Assembly (NCBI RefSeq): GCF_905220365.1
Contig: NC_061151.1
Location: 6,256,197-6,320,196 of the forward strand
Reading direction: 5' to 3'
Length of the DNA stretch: 64,000 nucleotides
Source: Vanessa cardui
Taxonomy: Eukaryota > Arthropoda > Insecta > Lepidoptera > Nymphalidae
Each line of letters begins with the position of its first letter. The stretch's first letter is position 1. Both the position numbers and the translations under genes were made by a program. Below, in pieces: positions 28,741 to 40,588 of this stretch. The notes beneath the pieces were generated by a model, which saw only the letters and a program-made list of their open reading frames with translations, had not been told where the DNA came from and made no database searches.

Positions 28741-31700
28741 CTTAACGAAACGGCAAAGTTAAAAATGTCTAATATCCCCTCCGAGAGTGTGGTCAAACCA
28801 CGCCTATTTATTATGAGATTCTACATGTAAAATGTGTTGCCTTAAGTTGTCGTTTTGCAATATTTGGAGGTAAATTAAAACCTCTGTATTTAGTGAGAAT
28901 GCCTTTGATAGTATCCACTTTAATTTTGAAATATGACATGAGGCTGGAGTAACTCATATAGCGATTGTCGATTTGGTTTCTAGAAATAAACTAAATACAT
29001 AAATATGATGAATTTATTCGATAAAATAACTAAACAAACATACTATTGTTTTAGATGATTGGTTAATTTTATTTGTAACGTGAATAAAATAAACCATTTA
29101 ATTAATTATTATAAATTATTGTTAAAATATTTTTATAATGTTATCGTTTTGTTTAAAAAAAAGGCGGTAAATACAACTATATTGGTCGATTTGACAGATG
29201 ATATCCGCCATGTTGGTTGACATGACAGATGACATTTGTATTTTTTTAATCTGTAACCTTAGTTTCAGGCCATTTTTTTATTCAGTTTACAAACAATAAA
29301 AAGTCTGGCTGGACAGCTACGTTCCATTGGCTTTAGTGTCAAATATGACTTGACAGTTGACATTGGTTATTCATTTCTGACATCTGTCAGTTGATAACGA
29401 CTAATATTGTTGTACACAGCCGTGTAACAACACTTATTATTTAAAAAAAATGTTTTAAGTTAACATAATGCTGTAGTTTTTAATGTTATAAATGTTTTTT
29501 AATTGTTTACCCCACTTGTGGTTGGACTAGACCATATTATGTACCTTTATTTACCTGTGATAGCTTATCATTATGTACTTAAATATATGTACATATATTT
29601 AAAAATGTGAAAGTCTGAGGATTTATTCAGACCTGGTTGGTAACTATTAGGACGTATGTGTTCCACGCTAGATAGATGGTCTATTTGTTTAATATAAATA
29701 TATTTAAAATTATTTGTTATTTGTTTAATATAAATATATTAAACAAACAGCCGATCCTGATCCCTGTGCTGTCTTAAGCACCATACGAGGAAAGCTTCTG
29801 TAAAAAAAAACTACGAACCAGTCACGAATTGGATTCTCAAACTTTTCAACATTCTAAAATGCTTAAATTATTTATACGTCTAGATAGACGTGAAAATTGA
29901 GAACGACGACCAAATTTTTCCAACAGTTACCAACTACAAGCACGCTAGTAATATGATCTTTATTTTAAGATAATCAAGTTGGTTCGTTCAATTTAAATCA
30001 AAATATTATTTAAGTTAACTTTTACAAACACTTTTTAGCTGTCATTTAAATAGGTATGTCATTTAAAATGTAGTGTCAATGAATATAGTTTTATTAAGTG
30101 AAGCTACCGCCGGTTCAGAATACAGATTGCACTGAGAAGAATCGGCAATCTTAGTTATTTTGTATACTCTATCTATATGTATAAATAATATAAGCTAAAT
30201 CATATTTTTCGAAGACCTAACGTTGTGAAACCTTAGGCTTTTTCTAAATGTGAAATTTAAAAAAATATATATGTTTGTTTAATATTTGTACATATAAAAT
30301 CACATAATATGTATATATTGTTTTATTTGTAATTAATGTAAGCGTAGCGTAACATTTATTATTAATTTGATCACTGTTTTAATGTTGTTAGTATATGTTA
30401 TGGTTTAAAAGATATATTTACAATAAAAATAAGTATTTCTTTAATTATTTTCTTATTTGGCGATTTAATTTATTTAAAAAAAATATTATTCACTTACTAT
30501 TTAAGAGAGTTATAATACAATAATTTAATAACGATTCATTTTAATTAATTTTAATATGCACGATTGTATAATTAATCGTAATAATATTTAACATGATATA
30601 AAAATATAAAGATAGTTTTCATAGGAAATCTAATATAATTTATCTATACTTTAATGAAATGAATAAATAAAGAAACGTCAATACTTATTTTACTTTTGAC
30701 AGATTATTCTAACCTCTAATTTTTTATTCGTGTAACCGGAATAAAAGTAATTTTGTCACCTATTCACTTACGAAGGTGTGCTCCTTCACAGTTAATTATT
30801 AGCGGTTTATATTATCAAGTGTACTACTTACACTTACAAGATATCTTAGTGTAGTATGTGACGATTAACATCAGTGTAAAAAAAAAATTATATTATGTTT
30901 ATTTTATGCCAAATTAAATATATTCAATAATATTATTAGGTATAATTATGTATAAAAACACTAATACCCAACTTTGGTTGTCAGAATAATATTATTTTCT
31001 CGATTGCATTACTCGATTGTAAAGTTAATCGTTAGTAATATAGATATCGATGCTGTAATATTTGAAAGGTGGCAGTACTTACAAGTTACTGATAATTATT
31101 GCCATTATACAAAAATTACCTAAATATAATCATTTATTTTTTTATATAAATATTTACTGACGTGTGTATTATTTGCGAATAACAATAAATATTGTTAATT
31201 GTTGTTATAAAGATATCGAACAAAATGACAGATGATTTTTTAACTATCAATATTGTCCATAAAAATTCAATAATACATTAGTTTTGTATTGTATAGTAAT
31301 CCAAATGAAAAATATTTATAGTATAATATAATTTTTGATATAATATTTGTTTTTCTAGTTCTTACGTCAATTTGAATTTAAAACTATTAATGCTTATTCT
31401 AATTAATTCATAAGAAATAAGATTATTTGTAAATAGTCAAATGAATAAAATATTTTAATCATTATTTTATTAATGTTAAACTAAGCTTAATTATTAATTT
31501 AAATAAAAATAAATCAACAACGATGTTCTGTATTTATATTAAGTTTATTTTGCGTTACAGTTAATGAAAATATAATAAATTCGTATGACAACGATTTTTT
31601 TTATCTAATTACCCTGTTTTTTAGCATAATAAGTTCTCGGATGCAAGCAAACTTCAGGCTATCTATTTACTTATTTTGAAAAATAAGTAAGACAGACACA

Positions 31701-32187
31701 GTTACTTTCACATTTATAATATTAATATAAATTAACTATCACTGACCATAAGATATTACTAAGTTATAGACTGACAGATGGATAGATAGACGGACGAATA
31801 GCAGATCTTAATAATAGTGTCCCTTTTTATATTTTGAGTACGGAACCCTTAAAAGACATATCATGTTTTTTTTAAGTTTTACATGAACAAACGACATTTA
31901 CTAGTACGCTATTAAATGTTTACAAATACAACGATTTACATATTATTTAAAGGTTATTAAACATATTTAAAGTTTCCAATATTAAGTATCTAACTTTAAA
32001 GTAAAAACAAGTCGATAAATTTGAAAACAATTAAAAACAAAAATTAAGGGAATTATTTTTCATGACCTGGCAACACAGCCATAATTATTTTAAATAAAAA
32101 TTATCAAATGATTATTGTGTCACCTTGTGCCATAAGATCACAGATTATATTTGTAAATGTCATTATCAATTACAATTACATTGAGAG
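28741..32187. other. AT-rich intergenic DNA, no gene recognised
   Basis: Long AT-rich stretch with short repeat remnants (a repeat C fragment at 30085-30160) and GACAGATGA/TGACAGTTGACA clusters near 29190-29395. I see no exon with protein similarity. The undetected 5' UTR exon and promoter of gene 2 could lie here or further right. Confidence 0.5.
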
Positions 32188-32479
32188 TATAATACGACAC
32201 AATTTAAATGTAGCATCGGCAAAAATCGTAAAACCAATCACATCCGAATTAAGTACGTCCTAAACTATCAATATTCATTTCTTATGTGAAGATGATCTTT
32301 ACACAAACGTAATCGTAATATCATATGATCTAACACATTCGTCAATTTGAAACGTCGATTGAATCTATAGCGACGAATAGCGTCGAATGGTGCAATAGGA
32401 GCTGTTTCTATTGGTTGTGTGAATCGGCAGTAATTGTATTGAATTTGCCCATGATACATCTAAATTGTGTCGTATTATA
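32188..32479 (+). mobile_element. TIR element E, copy 3
   Basis: TATAATACGACACAATTTAA at the left and AATTGTGTCGTATTATA at the right, inverted. Internally deleted. Confidence 0.75.
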
Positions 32480-32788
32480 ACTTGTCAAACTGACTGCGAT
32501 GACATTTCTGTGTAAATAGTATTAACTTAAATGCCTAGTTGTCTAGATTTAGTGTTTAACGCATGCGCATGTATCATGCCTAGAATTTAAAGTATATGAA
32601 TTTCGGTAAGTCGTTATTTATAACTTGTAATAACGTTGATTTGATTTGGCTTTATGCCACCATTTGTAACATATATTAAGAACTTTTTATACGTTTATTT
32701 CGAGTTTTATTTATTATTATTGTCGTTGTCAAGGTATTTCATTGATAATTATAACTGACGGTCATTTTATTATATGCGAAATGCAAGG

Positions 32789-32790
<2 letters not shown>

Positions 32791-32820
<30 letters not shown>
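32791..32820. repeat. (AT)n microsatellite
   Basis: About 14 AT units. Confidence 0.9.
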
Positions 32821-32823
<3 letters not shown>

Positions 32824-33159
32824 GGTAGTCGGAATTCTAATTGGATTTTTTATGCATATATAATCATACTTCGTGAGAATATTATATTAAATTATTCATT
32901 GTTAAAAAATATTTATTACTTAACAGATAATATAAATCCTAATTAATGTTATAAATACGAAAATTTATTTGTATGTTTGGCTTTCCCGTTTTAACTACTA
33001 AACCGATCATTACGAAGATTTTCACATACACGTTTTTAAGAGTATAGAAGATTACAATATGCGAAATGCGAAAGTGATTTTTACGGCTAAACTACTGAAC
33101 CGATTTTGATGGTATTTTGTATGAAGCAAGCTAGAACATGGAAGGGCATTACTTAGCGT

Positions 33160-33370
33160 AGCCCCAGTCTATACATATAATAAAATTGGAGTGTCTGTTT
33201 GTAATATTAAAGTAACCGCTTTTACTAAATACATAATAATGTATACGTTTACATATACACAATAACATTTTTTTTTACAATTCTTGTATCTCTCATGTTT
33301 TATTCGGCTAATCTCTAGAATGGCTGGACCGATTTTGACGGGGCACTCACAGGCAGAAAGCTGGTGAAAT
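33160..33370 (-). repeat. Repeat K
   Basis: Reverse-strand relative of 2310-2545 (CGGCTAATCTCTAGAATGGC; CCGATTTTGACGGGGCACTC). Confidence 0.5.
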
Positions 33371-33395
33371 AAAATATAAAATATGATAACTTATA

Positions 33396-33670
33396 CTAAA
33401 TTTCCCACTCCTTGGCTAAGGCCTTCTCTCCCTTTAAGGAAAAGATTTGGAACATATTCCACCACGCTCCTATGCGGGTCGGTGGAATACACATGTGGCA
33501 GAATTTCCATGAAATTATAAATATACAGGTTTTCTCACGATGTATTCCTTCACCGATGAATTTATGAACACAAATTAAGCACATGAATATTCAGTGGTGC
33601 TTGCCTGGGTTTGAACTCGCAATCATCGGTTAAGCACAAGTTCTAACCACTGGGTCATCACGGCACGACA
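33396..33670 (-). mobile_element. SINE A
   Basis: Reverse-strand copy from AAATTTCCCACTCCTTGGC to ACCACTGGGTCATCACGGC. Confidence 0.8.
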
Positions 33671-33828
33671 AAGTCGAGAGCATAGCAAGTTTTAAATAAC
33701 TATCTAAATTAATTTATTGACATTTGAGAAAGAGATAAAAATTTCAAAGATAAGATTTCATTTTACTGTTTTATGTGCTTTTATTGTATTCCTTTATATA
33801 CTTGGCACATACATAACGTAACAATGTA

Positions 33829-34166
33829 TATAGTACGACACAACTTAGATGTTCTATCGGCAAAATTCGTAAAGCCGATCACATTCGAATTAAGTACGTT
33901 ATCCCAAACTATCAATATTTATTTCTTATGTGAATACGATCTTTACACAAACGTAATAACTTGTAATATCGTATGACCTAATATATTCGTCAATTCGACG
34001 CGTCGCTTTACACGCTCGCTGTCTCGGGTCGAGCTGACGCGAGAGTCTACAGCGACGAATGGCGTCGAGTGGCGCGATAGGGAGCTGTTTCTATTGGTTG
34101 TGTGAATTGGCAGTAATCGGTTTTACTGAATTTGTCGATGCTATATCTAAGCTATGTCGTACTATA
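33829..34166 (+). mobile_element. TIR element E, complete copy
   Basis: 338 bp. TATAGTACGACACAACTTAG at the left, and its inverted counterpart at the right (AAGCTATGTCGTACTATA). It is GC-richer in the centre and non-coding. Confidence 0.8.
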
Positions 34167-34417
34167 ACAACGTTTATATGTGATAACATATCTATTAAAG
34201 AATATTCGTAAATTCAAAAATCATATCTTTAAGTAGTCTCTTAAGCGAGAAGAAACACACATAGACATCAACACACACACACACATCATATGTCACCCGG
34301 AAAGTGCTAACAACTATTACGGTGACACGCCATTTTGATCCTTGTACCCTAATAATAATTATAGTCAGTATCGAATAACACACCCTGACATTTCAAGCTC
34401 GTGTTATTCCCGAATGG

Positions 34418-34640
34418 CCGAGATGGCACAGTGGTTAGAACAAATGCATCTTAACCGATGATTGCGGATTCAAACCCAAGCAAACACCGCTGAATATTCA
34501 TGTGCTTAATTTTTGTTTATAATTCCTGAGACCAACGTGTGTCTAATTTCATAGAAATTCTGCCACATGTGTATTGCATCAACCCGCATTGGAACAGCGT
34601 GGTGGAATATGTTCCAAACCTTCTCTTCAAAGGAGCGTAG
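34418..34640 (+). mobile_element. SINE A, 3'-truncated
   Basis: CGAGATGGCACAGTGGTTAG, B box GCGGATTCAAACCC, ending ACCTTCTCTTCAAAGGAG. Confidence 0.78.
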
Positions 34641-34705
34641 AGAATAAAAAATAAAAAAGAAAAACCCCTTTAGATGATCTAGATGAAAAGTCGCTTGGGT
34701 AAAAA

Positions 34706-34860
34706 TAAATCAAAATCAAATCAATTTTATTCAAGTAAACTTCACAATGAAGCGTTTTTAATCGACAATAATTAAACACTACCACCTTTTCGGAAAGCAG
34801 CTTCCAGCGAGAAGAAACGGCAAGAAACTCGCATAGTTGCTCTATTCAAGTAAACAGATT
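34706..34860 (-). repeat. Repeat C, diverged
   Basis: AAATCAAAATCAAATCAATT, ACACTACCACCTTTTCGG and GAAACGGCAAGAAACTCGC. Confidence 0.6.
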
Positions 34861-35144
34861 TACAATGCTTTTTTTTATAATTATTAGTGTCCAGTGATTA
34901 TAAATGCGAAAGTTTGTGAGGATGGATGTATGTATGTTTGTTACTCTTCTACGAAAAAAACTATTGAACGAATTTGGATGAAATTTTACAGTAATCAGAA
35001 TATACATACATCAGTATACCCTCGGAATAACAACGTTATGTATAGTCATAGTAACATTGATCACTTTGATAAAAACAGTGATAATCATTGTATCTGCACT
35101 AGGAGTAAGGATAAACTTATAACGCCAAGTTTCCGGGGATTGCA

Positions 35145-35485
35145 TTAGAAATTCGCATCCCGAATTTAAGGTTGGGGAAGGGGTGGGGGGTAAGGGGGGG
35201 GTGTAGTACCTACACCATCACTCCCCCCGCGCGGAAATCATTAGTTTTTTTTTTCAATTTTTAAATTTCAATACTAAAATCATCAAAATTCGTACTGTTA
35301 GTTCAATTTTGGAAGGGGAGAGATATAAAATTTCAATTATTGGTATACAATGTGATTTCTGGCGCTGCGCCGGCCGCTGCCGCGGCACACTCGCTTGGGA
35401 GTGGTAAATTTCGAGAGAAGGGAACAACCCCTTTAAGAAACAACCCCTACTATCATCAAATTCGGGATGCGAATTTCTAATGCCG
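35145..35485. mobile_element. Fold-back element with G-rich/GC-rich interior
   Basis: Inverted ends of at least 24 bp (ATTAGAAATTCGCATCCCGA near 35147 and its complement near 35463-35482). The left arm has a run of G (35183-35200), then CACTCCCCCCGCGCGG (35219-35234), and the interior has GCGCCGGCCGCTGCCGCGG. Non-coding. Confidence 0.7.
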
Positions 35486-35529
35486 ACCCCATTGTAAAAT
35501 AAAGTATTGTAAATCTGTTTATTTGAATA

Positions 35530-36240
35530 CATTACAAAATATACTACAGAATGGCTTACTGGTTGGTTGCGGATGGTTTGTAATGTTACTGCAAATAATT
35601 TGTTTATTTTGACATCAATTTAGAAACCTCTAAAATAATCAGCATTTCTCTACAATAGGCTATTTGACAATGCGAAAAATAAATTGTGAATTTTTGTAAT
35701 CAGTGTATATTATGAGTTTAAAAATGGTTATTTACTAACGAGAGTTGAAAATAATACTTAATTTATTCAAAAATCCATAAATAAAAATGCATTTCTTCAA
35801 ACGTTTGTCACGTGACACAAAACGCTCCTGGTTGGCCGGGCTTATGATGAAGTCACTTTCTTGTAAACTTTGCTTTTCTACTATATGCTCCACAGATTAA
35901 AATACAGGGGAGTGACGTCAACGACTGGGGTCGGTATTGCAGCGCCATATTGTCCAAGTAGCGTTTTTGAGCGCTTTTTAAATATGGAATTTTGAATATG
36001 TTATTTTTCGGCAAATATGTACTAGAAATAAGAAACAACTTTTACTAGGTTCCTTAACTTCTACTAAATAATATAAAATGGATTTTAAAAACAGTCAAAT
36101 AGCCTATTGTGAATTTAATTATACTTATAAATCTTCCTCTTAAGTCAATCTGTCTATTAAAAAAGCCACATCAAAATCCGTTGCGTAATTCCAAAGATCT
36201 AAGCATACATAGAGACAGGCAGTAAGCGACTTTGTTTTAT
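35530..36240 (-). mobile_element. Helitron-like copy split by MITE D
   Basis: 35530-35652 and 36110-36240 match the two sides of other Helitron-like copies (ATACTACAGAATGGC; CATCAAAATCCGTTGCGTAA). Confidence 0.6.
35653..36109 (+). mobile_element. MITE D, copy 2, nested in a Helitron-like element
   Basis: CAATAGGCTATTTGACAATG at the left, GTCAAATAGCCTATTG at the right, 457 bp. It contains GTCACGTGACAC and AGTGACGTCA. Confidence 0.85.
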
Positions 36241-37004
36241 ACTGTGTAATGATGATTATGATTATGATGGCAAGCAGGTTCCGTACATTATTGAATGCAA
36301 TGTCAAATGGTTATAGCTATAAGCGTTACAACGCGTTCATTGAAATTTTGATCGCGTTTCAACGAGTTTTGTTACTCATTTATGAAATAGATAAGTTGTA
36401 TAAATATTACTTGGCGGCAGGGGTTTTTGCAAGCCACTGATTCACAGCCCAATATTTGATGTTTTACCTCGAAACTTACTTAGCATTGTTGTATTTGAAG
36501 GGTGTGGAAAGGGTATAAATTTAATTATATTTTACTGTCATAACTTCGCACCAATATTGTATGTTTCTTGCCGGTTCTTCTCGATTGAATCGACATTCCG
36601 ATGGCAGCTTTTAAGTAGAGCTGTGTCAGATATCGGCGATACGGCAGGTTTTTTTCGGAGCCATATTTTTTTGCCGATACAACTATTTTAATAAAACACG
36701 TGAAGATCGCTAACAGAAATGCTTTATTTTAAATGAAAGAAATTGCACTTGTCACTACCACAGATAAATTAAAAAAAAAGGTTAATAATATACAGTAGGG
36801 GTATAGTTCTTACATAATACAAGAGATGGCGTTACTTGTATTCAAATACAAACATTTTATTATTTTGATACACCATTCCAATAACAACGATACTCTCATC
36901 TCTCAATTCTCTCAATCCTCACAAAGTTTCGAGAGATACCGTAGGTCTCCTTATATCTCGAGAGACTCAGACCCGTTTGTTTTCTGCCGTAATAACGTCT
37001 AAGA

Positions 37005-37262
37005 GAGATGGCCCAGTGGTTAGGCAAGCACCACAATATATATGTGCTTAATTGTGTTTATAATAGATTTCGTGCTCGGCGGTAAAGGAAAACATCGTGA
37101 GGAAACCTGCATGTGACAAATTTCATCGAAATTCTGCCACATGTGTATTCAACCAACCCGCATTGGAACAGCGTGGTGGAATATGTTCCAAACCTTCTCC
37201 TCAGAGGGAGAGGAAGCCTTTAGCCCAGCAGTGAGAATTTACAGGCTGTTGTTGTTGTTGTA
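37005..37262 (+). mobile_element. SINE A with deletion in the tRNA part
   Basis: GAGATGGCCCAGTGGTTAG is joined directly to GCAAGCACCACAATA, so the B box is missing. The rest and the GTTGTTGTTG tail are intact. Confidence 0.8.
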
Positions 37263-37463
37263 ACGTCTTATACCCAAACTTAAAAAAAATAGCGCAGAAG
37301 TACTTTAGTTTCCAAATGAGTTCTGTCACATCTGAGCGCCTTTTCCACGGCAGGTCTCATTCAAACAGACTTGCTAAATCAGCTCTCCCCGCAAAACCTG
37401 GGAATACTTTGTTTAATGTTCATTTTAGTTACTAACTCTTGTAATTGAACCTTAATTACTGAT

Positions 37464-37750
37464 GCGGAGATGGCCCAGTGGTTATGACATCGCGTGCATC
37501 TTAACCGATGATTTCGGGTTCAAACCCAGTCAAGCACCACGATGTATATAAGCTTAATTGATTTCGTGCTCGGCGTTGAAGGAAAACATCGTGAGGAAAC
37601 CTGCATGTGTCTAATTTCATCGAAATTCTGCCACATGTACATTCCACCAACCCGCATTGGAACAGCGTGGTGGAATATGTTCCAAAACCCTCTCCTCAAT
37701 AGGAGAGGAGGCCTTAGCCCAGCCGTGGGAAATTTACGGGCTGTTACTTT
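37464..37750 (+). mobile_element. SINE A
   Basis: GATGGCCCAGTGGTTATGAC, B box TTCGGGTTCAAACCC, ending TTACGGGCTGTTAC. Confidence 0.83.
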
Positions 37751-37959
37751 ACTTTACTGAGTTTAATTACCAATATTCACATTCCAAGTCATTGATATGT
37801 TAATATTGTTCCAGTGTGACATTTTTTTTTTTTTTTTTTTAAATAAAAACAAATAATCAACAAGTCTACTTACATTTATTTTAGTTTTATTTAAATTCTA
37901 TAAGTGTATTGGTATTGTATCGGAAAAAAAGCGTATCTATGCATCCCTCCCTTGACACC

Positions 37960-38165
37960 GACTCCAAATATAGCAATAATTATAACTACATTATATAATC
38001 GTAAATCGACTTTTAAGTAGTCTAATATTTTTCATTTCATTTTACCTAGGAGGACTCCCAAAAATATGTTAAATATGCAATTATTTTTATTACTTTTTAG
38101 TGCATTTTAATTTGTTTTAAAATACTGTTTTGTTTGAAGTCGGTTTTTCTTTTTGTTAAAATTTT
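37960..38165 (+). repeat. Repeat F2
   Basis: Same sequence and orientation as 5500-5694, ending GAAGTCGGTTTTTC. Confidence 0.65.
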
Positions 38166-38414
38166 ATTAATTTTTTGATTTTAAGTGAAGCTGATGTAGA
38201 CTAACATTTTTTTCTTAATATGGATAGATTAAGCGTGCCGTTTATATGAATCAGAAACTACTTCGGGGACAGTTTCAAAAGAAACTTTCGAATAAAGCAA
38301 AAATAGACTTTCAGAAATGCGGCTTTAATACGTCATGCGGCATAAACTACAAGGTACCACCCTCGAAAGAGCTCTACTCGACCTCAGTAAAAACTTTGCA
38401 AAAGAGCTATTATA

Positions 38415-39262
38415 TGTCGTACATCATATGACATCACATCATATACACAAAATTTGATTAAAGACAGAAAGAAATTCTGCCCCAAATCGCACCCTAACTG
38501 TAAGCCGTTTAGGAGTTCCGTCAATACATAGTATAAAACAAAGTCGCTTTCTCTGTCCCTATATCTTTAAAACTACCTAACGGATTTTGATGCGGTTTTT
38601 TTTAATAGATAGTGTAATTCAAGGGGAAGGTTTTTGTATATAATACATGAACAATATAGTAAAGAAACACTGACAATTTTAGAAGTTTGCAATGTGATGT
38701 CGTAAATAAACAAATTCTTTAGTATATTTAGTATCAGTATTGCACCCGTGAGAAGTCGGGACGGGTCGCTAGTTGATTATAACATTAGATTATGACAATT
38801 ACATGAACATAACCACGTTCCGGAAGGTGATTCAAATATCCAAGTAAACCATAAATAAAAGATTCGACCGAGTATCGCTAACGTGCTCCTCAGAATTGTT
38901 CCGTTCCCTTCCGTTCCCTTAATTTGTCATAGATCCTATGCTCAGAACCTTACCAAACTTTCACCAAACTACCCTTAAAGAATATCCTTTATAATAAAAA
39001 AAGAATAATCAAAATTGTGCCAACCAATTTTGAGTTATTCACCTATTTATCGCGCACATACATAATGAAAATTTAAGACTTATGTCGTTTTCATTCGGAT
39101 ACCATCATCGGAAAAAAATAAAATTAAAATGGGAAGTATTACCTTTCAAACAAAAAAAAATTATCAAAATCGGTCCATCCAGTAAAAAGCTATGAGGTAA
39201 CAAACATAAAAAAAAAAAAAAAATGCAGACGAATTGATAACCTCCTCCTTTTTGAAGTCGAT
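38415..39262 (-). mobile_element. Composite repeat F with Helitron-like 3' end
   Basis: Reverse of 4469-5345. The Helitron-like segment ends at CGGGTCGCTAG (CTAG 38769-38772) after a GC-rich hairpin region (GCACCCGTGAGAAGTCGGG). The far end reads CTCCTCCTTTTTGAAGTCG. Confidence 0.65.
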
Positions 39263-39264
39263 TG

Positions 39265-39440
39265 AAAATCAAAATCAAAATAAACTTTACTCAAGTAGGC
39301 TTTCACAAGCACTTTTGAATCGTCGTTTTACAATTAAGTGAAGCTACCACCGGTTCGGAAAGTAGATTCTACCGAGAAGAATCGGCAAGAAACTCAGTAG
39401 TTACTATTTTTCAACGTTTAAAAAATACAAAGTCACGTTA
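39265..39440 (-). repeat. Repeat C
   Basis: AAATCAAAATCAAAATAAACT, AAGTGAAGCTACCACCGG and AAGAAACTCAGTAGTTAC. Confidence 0.75.
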
Positions 39441-39477
39441 GATTAACAAGCCTTAGATTTGGGTATTTTTTATGATA

Positions 39478-39612
39478 TATGTATGAAGAGCAAATGGGCC
39501 ACCTGATGGTAAGTGGTCACCACCGTCCATAGATATTGACTAAGAAATATTAACCATTCCTTACATCACCAATGCGCCACCAACCTTGGGAACTAAGATT
39601 TTATGTCCTACT
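39478..39612 (+). mobile_element. SINE-like repeat B, truncated
   Basis: GGGCCACCTGATGGTAAGTGG to ACCTTGGGAACTAAGATTTTA. Confidence 0.7.
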
Positions 39613-40094
39613 ATACTAAGAGTAACGTTAGTTGCTTTTATACGTATATATAACAGAGTAAGTTTGGTTCACACTCACTTTATTCCAAATATCATCAATT
39701 CTGGTTCAACAGAAAAATAGAAAGAAAACACCACTCACTAATTAATCACGAAATATCGGAAACTATAACACCCATAAATTTGACAGATAGGGTCCTTATA
39801 TAGTGTGTAGATATCCGCTAAGAAGAAGATTTTGCAAAACTCTTTCCCTTAAGGAGTAAAACGGGGTCGGAAGGAAGACCTATTCTTCAAATGTTGAAAT
39901 GGTGTTGAATGATCGACGTTCTTGCCGGTTCTTCTCAGTAGAATCTACATTCCGATGATAGCTTTTAACACCGTAAGATGGCGATTTAAAAGTTCTTGTA
40001 CAAGTCTACTTCAATGAAGTATACTATTCTTGTTTATACTATATTAAAGTATATTATATTTGACGACGACGACGATTTATAAATATACTATATT

Positions 40095-40320
40095 TGACCA
40101 CCTACGTGGTCGAGTGGTGTGTACACCGGTGTTCATGGGTACGTCACTCCGAGGTCCCGGGTTCGATTCCCGGCCGAGTCGATGTAGATTTCCATAAATT
40201 TTCTATGTTGTCTTGTGTCTGGGTGTTACTTATGATTTTCCATAACACAAGTGGTTTAGCTACTTACATTGGGATCAGAGTAATGTATGTGATGTTGTCT
40301 AATATTTATTTATTTATTAT
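40095..40320 (+). mobile_element. SINE H, best copy
   Basis: The tRNA-like head has CGTGGTCGAGTGGTGTG (A box) and TCCCGGGTTCGATTCCC (B box). The body contains TTACATTGGGATCAGAGTAA and it ends in a TATTTATTTATTTAT tail. It lies 64 bp upstream of the first recognised gene 2 exon. Confidence 0.83.
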
Positions 40321-40383
40321 CTCTACTATTACAATTGTCTGGTCCTGCTAACAGAGTTATAAATATCAAATCTTCTCTTACAG

Positions 40384-40588
40384 ATCAATCCTGAACGAGC
40401 AATGGATAAAATTACAAAGTTGTTCAGAAAAAAGGACGATTCAGGTCAAATACTTAACAAAAGCACTTACTCTCTGGTGTCATGTGGAGAGCTCACTCCT
40501 GACACGCTGCGGTCATGGATGGAGCTGCCGGAAGAAGTTAAGTCTGATCCATACATGGAACAGATAAGGAAGAAAGTGGAAGAAATTG
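40384..40588 (+). CDS. Oca2: Gene 2 exon E1 with start codon at 40402
   Basis: Acceptor TTCTCTTACAG, donor TTG|GTGAGT. Bases 40384-40401 are 5' UTR. It encodes a charged N-terminus ([15 protein letters not shown]) with no membrane helix; phase 1 end. An in-frame upstream Met is not seen within the exon. Confidence 0.85.

Noticed and set aside
29190..29395. Cluster of TGACAG/GACAGATG motifs as an enhancer
   Set aside because: Short motifs in AT-rich DNA without spacing or conservation evidence; not enough support.
40097..40180. tRNA-like sequence with A and B boxes
   Set aside because: The body and tail after it match five other SINE H copies, so it is a SINE head and not a tRNA gene.
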